Assembly (NCBI GenBank): GCA_037074615.1
Contig: CM073547.1
Span: 1,798,001 to 1,862,000 of the forward strand
Source: Leucaena leucocephala
Lineage: Eukaryota > Streptophyta > Magnoliopsida > Fabales > Fabaceae
DNA length: 64,000 bases
Direction of reading: 5' to 3'
Shown here: piece by piece, positions 49,608 to 61,800 of the stretch
How positions within the stretch are numbered: the first letter of the stretch is position 1
Layout of the letters: each line of letters opens with the position of its first letter
Notes under the pieces: generated by a model
The model's input: only the letters and a program-made list of their open reading frames with translations
Told to the model about the DNA's origin: nothing
Databases searched by the model: none
Translations under genes and position numbers: made by a program

Positions 49608-50673
49608 ATGGATACTTCCAAGCCCGAATCTGCAAAACAGCTAAAAGAATATCTTCAGCATCAACAAGAGCCATTTTCATTGCAAACCTACCTCTCAGAA
49701 AGAAGTTACATGTTCAAGAACTCTACCTCTGGTACTAGGAATATTCATTGCCTCCATTCACAGAAGAATCTGAAGAGATCAGTCAAATGTGATGATTTGT
49801 GCAACGTAAGAAGAAGATTTTTACAAGCTAAAGTCATCCTAATATCACTACTTCGAAAGTTCTTCATTCTCTCAGGTGATTGTTACCATGAGTTCTCATA
49901 CTGGGGTGGTGGACAGTATGAGTGATCAATATGTTCATAGGACAACCTCAGACACTCAGAAAAAAGCCAAAATATTGGTTTTACGCGAAGAAAAGATCAG
50001 CAGATTCTGATAATTTTACTTACCATGATGTTGAAGACAATTTTTTGTCTTATGAGCATCATGGCTCAGCCCTTATGAGCATGTTTCAGACATTTACGCT
50101 TCCTGAATTCAGAAGAGTAGACGTAACAAAGATCCTATTTACAGCTAATCATCACATGATTCACTCTTTTTAAACATCATATGTCATTCCAAAATTTGAC
50201 AAGTCCATTCATTAACTGTCCTATATCCAATTTGTGCCAGGAAGCTGTTGGAGATCCCATGTTTTCAACTTATCTAAGGAAGAAATTTGTGAAGTTGGAT
50301 GTTGGCAAAACGGGACATGCAAGAAGTAACAAACCAATACAGGTGGTCAGGACAAGAATTTGCCAAAGAAAGAAAAGGATCCTGCAGACAAGGAAGCAGC
50401 TACAATTCCATGGAAGTGAAGGTAAAAAACTTGAAATCAAAGCAGTTTCAGTGTTTGAAGAGATTGAAAATATAATGCATGAGCATTTTTGCCTGATGAA
50501 GAAACAGTATGAAGAAGTCAAAAAAAATTACAAACTTGTTGCATGCAGAATTCTTCTTGACATCAGAAGAGTGGAGAAATTCCAACACACAATATTGGGA
50601 CATACAAATGGAGATAGGAGATGCTATCATGGAGGACATTGTTAGAGAAACTATTGTTTCATTCTTGGGTTAA
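49608..50673 (+). pseudogene. Frameshifted TRM-like (DUF4378) gene
   Basis: The start MDTSKPESAKQLKEYLQHQQ, then EPFSLQTYLSERSYM, matches the N-terminus of plant DUF4378 proteins (some are TON1-recruiting motif proteins on microtubules). The end, WDIQMEIGDAIMEDIVRETI then VSFLG and a stop at 50671-50673, matches the DUF4378 C-terminus. Between them the likely protein jumps frames: to VTMSSHTGVVDSMSDQYVHR near 49876, to RSADSDNFTYHDVEDNFLSY near 49995, to EAVGDPMFSTYLRKKFVKLD near 50180, and to NLLHAEFFLTSEEWRNSN at an eight-A run near 50519-50526. No GT-AG introns explain these jumps. With at least four frameshifts the copy is very probably inactive. Confidence 0.6.
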
Positions 50674-51665
50674 GCATTGATCAGTTCATGAAATGAATAT
50701 TTCTCTTAATGCTTGGTTTTCACAACCTGGCCAGTTAAAGCTCCAGCCAACATTGAATTGTTGATGAACATGAAGAAACACCCATGCAATTCGACATATT
50801 ATCACAGCAACCAATCGTCACTGCAGTTTCTGTTCACCAAAATAAAAGAAATAGTCTTTTGATCATCAACCATCGGTTCAACAAAGGAATCGAATAATGT
50901 AAACAAAACTAGGATCAAGGCTCGAACAATGCAGTGAATCGGCTTATTGCAGCCACTACTACATGCAACAAGAGATTTCTTAGTCCTCCGTTTTTTTTCA
51001 TTACAATACCATGGAAAAGTTTCAAATGAAAGAAGTTGAAGGATTTCCTTTTAATGTGAAAGTAGTGCGATCGAAGATGTGTGAATCAAATTATGAAAGT
51101 TCAGATTGTTAATAGATAATATAGTATTTAAAAGCATTACTTACCCCGGAGCTGGAGTAGCTCAGTTGGCTAGAGCGTGTGGCTGTTAACCACAAGGTCG
51201 AAGGTTCAAGCCCTTCCTCTAGCGATTGTATTTATCATTTTTCTTTTCAGCCAAAACGGTGCCCCTTTGTATCTCTTATCATCGTCCACACCTTTCCAGT
51301 TCGGTTATCTGTGGGTACGCCTTCATCTTCAGTCACAAGTTCTGTCTTTGTCGCCATCCTTAAAACTGACATGAATCAAATAAACGAGGCACTTATGTTT
51401 TTCCAGTTTTCCTAAAAAGGCTCAAAATCAAGAAATACTGCCAGGTGGAACATGTTGAGGCACCTAAATGGATTTTGGCTCGAGTAAGTGGGGCCAATGG
51501 TCATCGATATTTTGTCACTAACCTTATCGCCGAACTTCTCCATCTTTCTGGATTTTCCATCCGTGCTCTATTTCTATTCTCTCTACTTTTTTCTATGGAA
51601 TCATCATCATTCGGTGTGATCCACCATACTTCACTCAATTCACATTTCCTCTTTCAATATCCGCC
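50674..51665. other. Spacer with tRNA gene and EGY3 promoter
   Basis: Contains the tRNA-Asn gene at 51151-51224 and, after it, the short upstream region of EGY3. No other gene is seen. Confidence 0.7.
51151..51224 (+). tRNA. tRNA-Asn (anticodon GTT)
   Basis: The 74-nt sequence folds as a full cloverleaf. The acceptor stem GCTGGAG pairs with CTCTAGC (one G-U). The D arm contains TAGCTCAGTTGG (box A). The anticodon arm is TGTGG-CTGTTAA-CCACA with anticodon GTT. The T arm is GAAGG-TTCAAGC-CCTTC, and the discriminator base is G. There is no intron and CCA is not encoded. An oligo-T polymerase III terminator follows within about 20 bp. Box B reads GGTTCAAGCCC, a minor variant of GGTTCGANNCC. Confidence 0.97.
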
Positions 51666-54600
51666 ATGGCAACTCTTTTTGCAGTTTCCTATTCTTCCTT
51701 ATCCTCATTGACTCATAGAATTGGGAGCAAAAGGAGGACGAATAACCCATCGAGCTACGTTATTTTCCGAGTGAACTCTTTGAACTCCAGAAAGAATTCA
51801 CTCACGCCTCTCAAAGCTTGCCTCAAAGATGAGCATGATAGCAATACCTCTCCTCCTCCTCCTCCTCCTCCTCCTCCTCCTCCTCCTCCTACTACTACTT
51901 CTACGGTGGTTCCTGAGCATGGAAGGCATGAGTATGATTCCGGAGTTAGCGAGCAGCTGGGAAAAGAAAATGAAGTGGAAAACGAGCAAGATTCTACTGA
52001 GGAAAAGGAGAAGCAGCAAGAAGTGGATTGGAAGAATGACGAGGATTTCAAGAAGTTTATGGGTAATCTTTCTATTGAAGCGGCCATAAAGCTGGAGAAG
52101 AAGAGGGCTGATAGGAAGCTGAAGGAGCTTGACAGAGATAGCAGTGGTAATCCAATTTCGGGTCTTTTTAATAGGTTGGTACGCGCGAGTGTGAGTAGGG
52201 AAAGGGAAAGATTAGAAAAGGCAGAGGAAGCTTTCAAGGCACTTGATCTTAACAAGGTAATGGTTTCTTCTGTTGATAGGGAAGTATACTTTAATCTTTG
52301 AGTTGTTATGTTGGGAGCTTTAGAATTATCAATTTGTTAGCATCTTCTACTATTTCTTTTGAGCAGTATAGCTATAACCATATTTGATCATGTTAAAGAA
52401 GAAGCATGTTTGAGACATCTTATTTTACATGACAGTTGAAGAGCTGCTTTGGGTTTGATACTTTTTTTGCAACTGATGTTCGGAGGTTTGGAGATGGGGG
52501 CATATTTATTGGGAATTTGAGGAGACCCATTGATGAGGTAATTCCCAAGTTGGAAAAAAAGCTATCTGAGGCAGCAGGTCGAGATGTGGTATTATGGTTC
52601 ATTGAAGAGAAATCAAATGACATTACAAAACAGGTACTCCACAATGAACCGAAAGTAAAAAAAAAAAAAAAACTTTTTAAGTTTCTTAATCTTTTTTTAC
52701 CAAATAGTTTTTTTTAAAGTTTTTTTTTTTCTTTTGGTAACAAATGCCATAACTAAAAATTCATTTGCATTCAGGCTTGTGTGGTCCAACCCAAATCAGA
52801 GATGGACCTTCAGTTTGAGACAACTAAGTTGAGCACCCCTTTTGGTTATCTTAGTGCAATAGCATTATGTGTTACCACCTTTGGAACAATTGCTCTGATG
52901 AGTGGCTTCTTCCTTAAACCTGATGCGACATTTGATGACTATTTAGCTGATGTCGTGCCTCTATTTGGTGGATTCGTAACTATTCTGGGAGTATCTGAGG
53001 TAAGATGTTTGTGAAGTTTTGCGTCTAACCTTGACAGTTTGTCTCATACTACGATCTGATTCCAACTTGCCATGCTCAACCCCAAGAAGTAAACATCCAA
53101 TAAGTTAATAACTTTTGTACCTTGGAAGTAGTAAAATTGACAGTTTATCTAATACTAGTAAACTCATTATGACTTCTTGGGGCTTAGAGGATTTGATTCT
53201 CTATGCACTTTCTTTTATTAGTGAATCCTTATTTAAACTTCTATAGCAGAAAATAAAAATCATGCATCCCATAAGATTCCATTTATTTGTTTCAGAAATA
53301 TCTATGTACACCTTTTGCGCTACTGTATTACGTAGATTTGTTTGTTGTCTTTGGCATGCTATTTATACTTTGGTTGTATTCTCCTCATCATGTAGATAGC
53401 CACCAGGGTAACGGCAGCTCGGTATGGTGTTAAACTTAGCCCTTCTTTCTTGGTGCCATCTAATTGGACAGGGTGCTTAGGAGTGATGAACAACTACGAG
53501 TCCCTCTTGCCAAACAGGAAAGCCCTTTTTGATATTCCCGTAGCCCGTACAGCTAGTGCATATCTGACTTCATTAGTGCTTGCCGTTGCTGCTTTTATTG
53601 CTGATGGAAGCTTCAATGGTGGTGATAATGCTATGTGAGTACTGTATATAGTACTTTATCGAAAGTATTACTGTTTTGTGATGTTTTTTCTTCATTCAAG
53701 AAGGGAAAATGAAGCATACCTGTTTCTTGTTAGGATCATGGATCATGTTTTTGAGTTGATAATTACAAAATTGTGTTGGAACCTCAACTTCTATGAATTA
53801 TACCAATGTCAAGATTTTTGTCGTCTTTGCTATATAAATCGTGCGTTACCACGCTTCTAGGGCCAACATGCTCAACGGAGGCTGATTCGCATGATTATAA
53901 CTCTCTACTTATTTGTGCAGGTACATAAGGCCTCAATTTTTCTATAACAACCCTCTTCTTTCTTTCATCCAATTTGTCATTGGACCTTACACCGATGATC
54001 TTGGAAATGTGCTGCCCTATGCTGTGGAAGGCGTTGGAGTTCCTGTTGACCCACTTGCTTTTGCTGGGCTACTTGGTAAGTTTCTTCTGACTTCCTCTTG
54101 TTGAAAGGAATGATCCAATATGCGATCCCTTACAACCACGAATCCGATCGTGTTTTTAATGTCAGAAAGCTCATATGCTTGACTGTCAAATGTTGACAAT
54201 TTCTTGATATCTTGAAATATGTCTTAAATTAACTGAAGCCGATTTGAAGATCATTAATTTTCTTCCAAGGGAAACTGGCAACTATTCCTTAACATGCTAC
54301 CTAAAAATGCCTAAATGGTTAACAGACCGACTTAAGTTATTTGGCCTTGTGAGAGTTTAGCCCTTTATACTGGCATGAAATTTCTGCTGAGGGACTAATG
54401 CAGACTCGTCTTCATTTACTTATTCTCTGATTTCTTAGACATTTTTTTATTGAGAATTAAGGTTTATAGTCAGAATTCTGTTTCGGGTTGCTATGGATGT
54501 TACTGTCCCTATTGCTGATGACATTATCAAATGAGAAAATCCAAATCAGGACACTTGTTAATGCTCCTAACATTCTATATGCTTGGTGAAGAAATTAGTT

Positions 54601-55007
54601 AGTTGGACAATGCCCTCCTAACATAAGATATATAATTCCATGCTTGTCCAGGGATGGTGGTTACTTCTCTGAACTTACTGCCATGTGGGAGACTAGAAGG
54701 AGGCCGCATAGCGCAAGCCATGCTTGGTAGAAGCACGGCGGCGGTGTTATCATTCGCCACTTCATTATTGCTCGGTATCGGCGGCCTGAGCGGTAGTGTG
54801 CTGTGTTTGGCTTGGGGGTTATTTGCAACGTTCCTAAGGGGTGGAGAAGAAATACCTGCAAAAGATGAGATATCTCCTTTGGGGGAAAGCAGGTTTGCTT
54901 GGGGTATTGTACTTGGCCTCATCTGTTTCCTTACACTTTTCCCCAATGGTGGAGGCACTTTCAACAGTTCATTCCTCAGTGGTCCCTTTTTCAGGGGCGA
55001 CATGTAA
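51666..55007 (+). CDS. EGY3: EGY3-like plastid S2P-family pseudoprotease
   Basis: Exons 51666-52256, 52436-52633, 52775-52999, 53396-53634, 53921-54075 and 54652-55007 join in phase to 587 residues. EGY proteins are chloroplast membrane proteins of the site-2 protease family; EGY3 is a stress-linked member without catalytic residues. A Ser/Arg-rich transit peptide precedes a 13-proline run, an acidic region and the conserved FKKFMGNLSIEAAIKLEKKR. The membrane part starts at PFGYLSAIALCVTTFGTIAL. Where active EGYs carry HEXXH, this has GVSEIATRVTAARYGVKLSP. The NPDG-like site reads NLLPCGRLEGGRIAQAML. Both metal sites are therefore lost, which identifies EGY3. The protein ends FLSGPFFRGDM. Confidence 0.93.
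51852..51890 (+). repeat. (CCT)13 microsatellite inside EGY3 exon 1
   Basis: Thirteen CCT codons encode uninterrupted prolines just after the predicted transit peptide. An in-frame trinucleotide repeat of this purity is expected to vary in length between individuals. Confidence 0.95.
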
Positions 55008-56291
55008 ATGGCCCTCTGTAATTCTGTAATTGTATTTAATTTCTCAGTAGATGTAAGTAATTATTATGTATTTATATCATTAAGTACAATGGTAGTTTTA
55101 CTCCTACCTCCCCTCTTTTCAACCAGCAATGGGATGGAGAGCGAGGCTTACCTGTAATGTATAGAGCGTGTGCTTTTTTCCACTTCCAGCTCATTAGTAT
55201 GACGCAGCAGTGCAATTGCTCTAATATTTTAAATATAAGAGCTATTTACTTTATCAATCAATTTTACTTTTCAGATTAATTATTTTTTAAATTAAATTAA
55301 GATAATTAAATTAGTTAATATAATATATTTTTTTATAATATTATAATCTTTTTGAAGAAGTATTAATAATGAGAATTTGAGAAAAAAGTGATTAACATAA
55401 AAAATGTGTCAAATTTAAATTACTTTAATTAATTAAAATGATTTCGTTAGTAAAATTTTCCAGTTAAAATGAGTGTAAAAGTCATATGATTGTATTATTT
55501 AATTATAACTATTCAACAAATTATTTCAAAAAACTATTAAAATTATTTGAAAGGAAAAATTTTAGGGTATATTTAGATTAGTTTTTGAAGAATAGATTTT
55601 AAAAAAAAATAAATTTTAAAGAATAGATTTTGAGAATAATAGATTTTAAAAATAAAAATATTTAGATAATTAGTAGTATAATTATTTTTTATATTGTTAA
55701 ATTATTAAAAAGGATATAATTTGATTAAAAGTAAGAGAGATGAGAGAAGATAGAGAAGAGAGATGAGAGAGTGTAGAGAAGAGAGAGGAGATAGGAGATA
55801 GGGTGGAGATGAGAGATAAGAGGGGAGATATGGTAAAGAAAAGAGATGAGAGAAGAGGGGGGGTAAAGAAGAGAGATTAGAGAGGTGAGAGGGTATAAAA
55901 AAAATAGGGATAATATAGTAATTGGATAGTCTATAAATTTGTTTACTGTTCTAAAAATTAGTTTTAATAACTTATTTAAAATTATGATTTTAATCTATAA
56001 TTTTAATTAAAATTATTTTTAGATAAATATCACTATTTACTTAAAATTTTCTTAAATTAAAATTTGGTCAAAAAGGGATTTTTGAAACCTTACAGGCACT
56101 TAATTAAATTCCTAATTTTAAATTTTTGTATGCATTACCCATATTTATGGGTTTGCCTATGGAATTTTGTCCTATCGCATAACGCACCGACCTGCAGCAG
56201 AAGGTGGGGCGACGAAATCGATCGTGGTCCTTCGTAGACAAGTTTCATTTCAATTCGCTTGTAATCCTTTGGAAGCTCAAAGCCTCAAACC
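55008..56291. other. Spacer between EGY3 and SKIP22
   Basis: EGY3 3' UTR, then AT-rich DNA dominated by an inverted copy of the MITE-like repeat (about 55566-56100), then the SKIP22 leader. Confidence 0.7.
55566..56100 (-). mobile_element. MITE-like repeat, inverted copy
   Basis: The reverse complement aligns block by block with 31206-31690: AAGTAAATAGTGATATTTAT, TTTATAGACTATCCAATTAC, a long CTCTCTTCTC tract, TTTTAATCAAATTATATCC, TACTACTAATTATCTAAAT and AAAATCTATTCTT. It starts TTAAGTGCCTG on its own strand. It is non-coding. Confidence 0.65.
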
Positions 56292-57737
56292 ATGAAGCTC
56301 AGAGTCAGATCTCTCGAATCCAAAGAAACCCTAAAAATCGAGGTTCCGGATTCATGTTCCTTGCAGCAACTCAAAGAAACTTTATCTCGAGCCATCTCAT
56401 CCCATTCCTCTTCTGTTCATCTCTCGCTAAATCGTCAGGACGAAATCAATGCTTCCACCCCGGATGAATCGTTGCACTCCATTGGCATTGCCAGCGGTGA
56501 CCTCGTTTTCTACACTCTCAATTCCAATGCCTTCACTACTGAAACCCCAATAGTGCACAAACCTGGACCATCGCAGAACGAACACACCGATCATATCATG
56601 CAAGAAACCCCAAATCAACATTCATCGGAAGGACAGGTGGAGGTTGGAGAGACGGATGTGATGATCGCTGATATTGCTGAGTCAGAACAGCCCGGGATTT
56701 CGGAGAGCAGGGAAATCAGTGATGGGTCTGTTGAGGCGATGGGGAAGAGCGATTCTGAACCTTCTTTCGTGAAAAGGGTGCTCAGGGAGACGTTGAGTAA
56801 TGAATTTAATGATTTAAAGCTCTTGGTCGTAGCGGTTCATGCCATCATTCTGGAATCTGGCTTTGTTTTGTTAGATAAGGTTTCAGGCATGGCGGTTGGC
56901 TGCTCGAATATTCTGGACCATTGGCCGTCGGCGACTTCGACCTTATCTGTAAGATATTCTTTGCCAGAAATCCTATCTAATGATTCTGGTTCGATCGAAA
57001 CTGTAGTATTGAAGTTTCAGAATTTGGGCCATTTCGTAAATGTGTATGGGTCCTTGTCGGTTGGGGGCTCTGGGTTGCATAGAGTAACCATTGATGAGCG
57101 TAATTTTGCTCCCGCTTTAGAGTTGATGATATCAAAGTCTGATTCGAATGATAAAACAATCTCGGGGGTCTATAACCACGCGAATGAGGTTTTCCAGTTA
57201 TGGAAGATGGTGAAAGATGGGCTTGCATTGCCGCTATTAATTGATCTCTGTGAAAAGGCTGGATTGGGTTCTCCGCCATGTTTTATGCGCCTCCCTACAG
57301 AACTTAAACTCAAGGTTTTGGAGTTTCTTCGTGGTGTTGATATTGCCAAAACAGCGTGCACATGTTCAGAAATGAGATATTTGTCCTCAAACAATGACTT
57401 ATGGAAGCAGAAGTTTGAGGAGTTGGTTGGACAAAAGAAACTAGAACTAGGAACTAATTCATACAAGCGCTGGTATGCTCAGGAGTGGGTAACAATGCAG
57501 CATTCAAAGCGTAATCTTGATAGAGCAATCATCATCCGAAATGATAGTCCAACGTACTCTCGAATCCGACGAAACCCAAATCCATTTGGGTTACCTTCAA
57601 GGGTGGGCGGAGACTATGATCGGATTCCTGGAATTGGTGCACCTTCTCCTTTTGGACAACCTGGTTTACCATTTCCTACATTTCAACCACGCCGGAGATT
57701 CTATCCAATGTGTGATCTTAACGAGCGGATTGACTAG
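56292..57737 (+). CDS. SKIP22: F-box protein SKIP22-like (UBL + F-box, FBXO7 type)
   Basis: An intronless 481-residue protein. An N-terminal ubiquitin-like domain (MKLRVRSLESKETLKIEV, through SIGIASGDLVFYTL, residues 1-75) is followed by an acidic linker. Next is a PI31/FP-like region (FVKRVLRETLSNEFNDLKLL to about residue 320). The F-box begins at about residue 334 (MRLPTELKLKVLEFLRGVDI, then CTCSEMRYLSSNNDLW). The Arg/Gly/Pro-rich tail includes NPFGLPSRVGG, RIPGIGAPSPFGQPGLPFP and ends CDLNERID. This architecture is that of SKIP22/FBXO7, which binds SKP1 in SCF E3 ligases. The gene converges with TOR, with about 1.1 kb between their stop codons. Confidence 0.9.
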   Translation: MKLRVRSLESKETLKIEVPDSCSLQQLKETLSRAISSHSSSVHLSLNRQDEINASTPDESLHSIGIASGDLVFYTLNSNAFTTETPIVHKPGPSQNEHTDHIMQETPNQHSSEGQVEVGETDVMIADIAESEQPGISESREISDGSVEAMGKSDSEPSFVKRVLRETLSNEFNDLKLLVVAVHAIILESGFVLLDKVSGMAVGCSNILDHWPSATSTLSVRYSLPEILSNDSGSIETVVLKFQNLGHFVNVYGSLSVGGSGLHRVTIDERNFAPALELMISKSDSNDKTISGVYNHANEVFQLWKMVKDGLALPLLIDLCEKAGLGSPPCFMRLPTELKLKVLEFLRGVDIAKTACTCSEMRYLSSNNDLWKQKFEELVGQKKLELGTNSYKRWYAQEWVTMQHSKRNLDRAIIIRNDSPTYSRIRRNPNPFGLPSRVGGDYDRIPGIGAPSPFGQPGLPFPTFQPRRRFYPMCDLNERID

Positions 57738-58812
57738 TCTCCTGGCTTAATAAGTGTCTCTCTTCATCATGGATCACTAGTTGAGTGCTGGGTCCAGGTC
57801 CTTAGTAATGGTTTAGATATTGCTACTATCTTTGATGTGCATGACATAAATTCCTGGTTGTAAGTATAGTTTTTAAGACTTTTTTGCTTGCATATACTAC
57901 TTGGCTGTATGGGGTCTAAACTTGTTTGAACAACTATCATGTGGTTATATCTCTTAACATGGATGACTTGTGTAACTAGTATTATTGCCAACGTAATCGA
58001 AAAAGCCTTGCTTTTTAGTGTAAGTTGTGGAAGGCATTTTGGATGTTATATTGCATATATCATAGTTCGTAAAAAATATAAAATTTAATAAATGATCTTG
58101 TAAAACCAAGAATTTACTTGAATGTTGGCTATTTAATTTAAGTGGGATGAAAATTCTCTAAAAAAGTTAGCAAATATATGATATGATGTGAAATTGAGTT
58201 GTAAATTCGACGTGATTATGCATGATAATCGAGTCACATCATGGAAGATGAATTGTAAACTATACTAGGGGCACGTGTTTCTTAAGTTACGTGCTTTTCT
58301 TTGAGAACGGCAAATTGTTTCTGCCATAATAATGGGCTTCCAAATTACGTTTTTAATTAAAATGTGCATAATTTTCCATAATAATAAGGATAAAGCGCTA
58401 TTTTTTTGGGGTATAGCGTACTATTTATGTCCTTAATGTATTGATTCAATTAATTTTAATATCTTCAGTGAAGCGTTTGCATTCAAATTATATTCCTTTT
58501 CAACAATAATAATCATATTGGTTTTCTTATTAGAATCTCCAGCTAAAACCTTATGCCTCATGGGTCTAGTATTTTACAGGAGGGGAATAAAAACTAGAGA
58601 CATTTACAAAGACCTAATCGAAAATAAGATCTACCCTACAACATGACGAAGCGTCAGCTTCACCTTAAATCCTAATCCATTTCTTTTATGCTGCCAGAAG
58701 ATAAATGACTATACAAGGTAAGTAACATCATATGCTACAACTTATACTTTCGGAGAAGGAAGGATTTCACTATGTACACCAATATGTACAATATATTCTC
58801 TGCTCCTCTACA
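57738..58812. other. Convergent spacer of SKIP22 and TOR
   Basis: The 3' UTRs of both genes and AT-rich sequence. No further gene is visible. Confidence 0.7.
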
Positions 58813-61800
58813 TCACCAGAAAGGGCACCACCTGTCACATTTTAACAGAAATAGTTAGTTGAACAAAAACCATAATCAGATACACACAATCTGACTCTGA
58901 CACATGGAAGAATAGAACACCATTCTAAATTGTGTTTCCTGTCCAAGTTACTCAAGTTAGATACAGAAAAGAACAGTTCATGACACCTTAGAAAACATAC
59001 GGCACTTTGATTTAACATCTTTGTAAGCATGACACTATACGTTGACAACACAAGGAACGTGACGAGTTTGGGATCATACCCGACATAATTTTGGCACAAA
59101 TTTTCACGTGAGGTTGCTTGGTTAATTAACTTTTGGACTTGCAATTTCACTGATAAGCCATGATCAACTTCGCGAGTGTCTCCAGAGATTAAGCTGCTGT
59201 GATCTACGGCATGTTGACTAGAGCCGGACGTTACCGAAGAACAAGTTGAAAAGTCCCGTCCTGTGAGCTTATGACTCATGCGAGCCATAACAACTACCGC
59301 TCGCTCATTCAGGACCTCATTAGCATCACCAAGCTGGTTAACAGCCTATATGTACAAGTAAAACCAATTGGTATTAGCATCATAATAACTATAGAAAAGG
59401 AACCAAAAAAAGAAAAAAAAGAAATAAAAATACCTGAAGAAGTTCCTTCTCACGGGCACCTCGCTGAGGATGAGGAAGCTGGCTTGTGGCAGATTCTTCG
59501 GCATTCCCAACAGCAGGTGCATGATTGGTGGTCAGCATCGACATTTGTGGAACTTCATTGAAGTTGAAAAGACGCCAATTGATGAGAGGATCGTGTACAA
59601 AGGCCTAAGTGCAGGAAGAACAATTAATCAACTTATTTATCCAATCAATAATTTGAGACCATAAGACGAGATGATTTAATATAACGAAATATTACCCTAG
59701 TGTACTTAAAAAAATCTTTGGTTAGAAAAGACGAATAAAGAAATGGCAATACTAAAGTCTGCGTTTTTTCACCCTTTGTTATCCAATACGCATTTTTATG
59801 TTAAACACATGCACATTTGGCCCCATTCCAAAAAATAACACAATGAACATTATCCTATGCTATAAGAACCCTGCACTATCATTTTCCATTAAAAAGAACC
59901 CCGAACACCTAGATATGATGTTAAACTATGGCTATACATACCATTCAAATTCTTCATGGAGAAGCAAAAAATTAGAGGAGAATGAGAGAAAAGATTTACC
60001 TCCATCATAGCCATAACACTATCTTTATTAGATCGCAGAACTTGCATTACATTTTCACAAGTTGAGCGGAAGTTTCCCTCAATGCCACTAACTTCCATAG
60101 CTTTTACAAGCATCCTTGTCAAGCGAAAAGGAACCTGATCCGGAAATTGTAAGATACGAAACAAGAACATATCAATAATTTGAATAATCCCAGAAAATAA
60201 GGAATAACAGACTCTTGAGCACCTTCTCAGGGAACTTCTCACGGTTCATTGATGCTTCAAAGCAGTCTCCAAAGTCTATGTGGAGAATCTTCCCACTGCA
60301 GAACAAAAGAACAATTAGATGCTCCAGAATTTTAAATTAACTAATTTTATCAATCTAGCTAACAGTATCATTCAGTTTTTGTCAGTTACCTGAACCGGTG
60401 TAACATAAGGTTGCTTGGATGACGATCACCTAAGCCAAGGAGGTAACCAACCTGACAGAACCAACTATTAGTGTACATCATGAATCTAAATCTTCATCGC
60501 TCTAGGAGGGATAAACAAGTCGGTTTCTTAAAGTTGTTATCTTCAATAATAGGAAACCCATACATATACATAAGATCTTTTTAACGTTTAAAGAAAGTGT
60601 AGAAAATCAGAGTATGACGTTCTCTCATTAAGTCATTCAAAATGGAACAAGTGCAAACGCATTCACATGAGGGACTGAAGGCAACAAACCTGCCAATCAG
60701 AACCCACATAAAGCGCTAGCAATAAAATTTAAATAAGTACTCTATCCTAGGCAAAATACATAGAAGAAGGAAACGAACATTTGGCAGAAGAGATAAATAA
60801 GGACCATAATGACTGAGATACAGAATATGAAAAATATATCCTTCAATGGAAACTGAGCCAATTTGATGCTACTAAAAGGAAACAAGTTGAGAACACACTC
60901 ACCCACCCACCCACCCCCCAAAAAAAAATATATTTTTTTTTAAAAAAAAAGCAATGGTTGGGGTCTTTGAGGGTTTAGATCCTGTAGCATGCAAACTAAA
61001 TGTTCACCTCTTCAGACCACATAATGAATGTTCAGTCAAACCCACGCAGGATCTCATAAATGCTTTCAAACATATAATTTAAAACTTGATGGAAACTAAA
61101 CAGTAATTACATAATGTGGCAATAAATATTAAGTCAATCAACTCATTGTATAAAATATGATTAAGCACGCACCATACTCATGACAGCCAAGCTCCTAGTG
61201 TAATTTGTCCTTCTCTCAAGCCATACCTCAGATGTTCGACTTTTCAACCAAAGTACCTAGAAAATGGAAGATTGTGACCCTCGAAATAATTGCATGCTGT
61301 AGAAGACCATATACCACGTAGTGTTTGAAAATATTACATACCCTTGCCAAGTCATTTCCTTCAGTATTCTGCAAAGCATACTCAAACACCTCAACTTTAG
61401 CTACAAGAGGCAAATGATCATAATCGGGTGCAAAACTGAGCATATATTTGTGTTCCTGATTCAAGGTTATCTGTACGGCAGGGGGAAAATGTTGGAAGTG
61501 ATTAAAACTATGGAACATCATTATATATAAAGTTATGACAATCTCACTACAATCAAACCCAGATCACACAAAAGCGAAGAGAATTAACAGAAAGCTAGAG
61601 ATTACAAGGAAAAATGGACAAATAAAAGCAGCTATTCTATCTAACCTTCCTAGCATCCCTGTACTCCCGAATTAGATGATGCAAGGTGTCACAATTAGGG
61701 ACCCATCCGATCAACCCACTGTTTGGAGATAAAGGAATAACAGAATATCGTTGAATGGACAGATCTTTCTCAGACGTCTTCCTAGAATTCTGGAGCAGAG

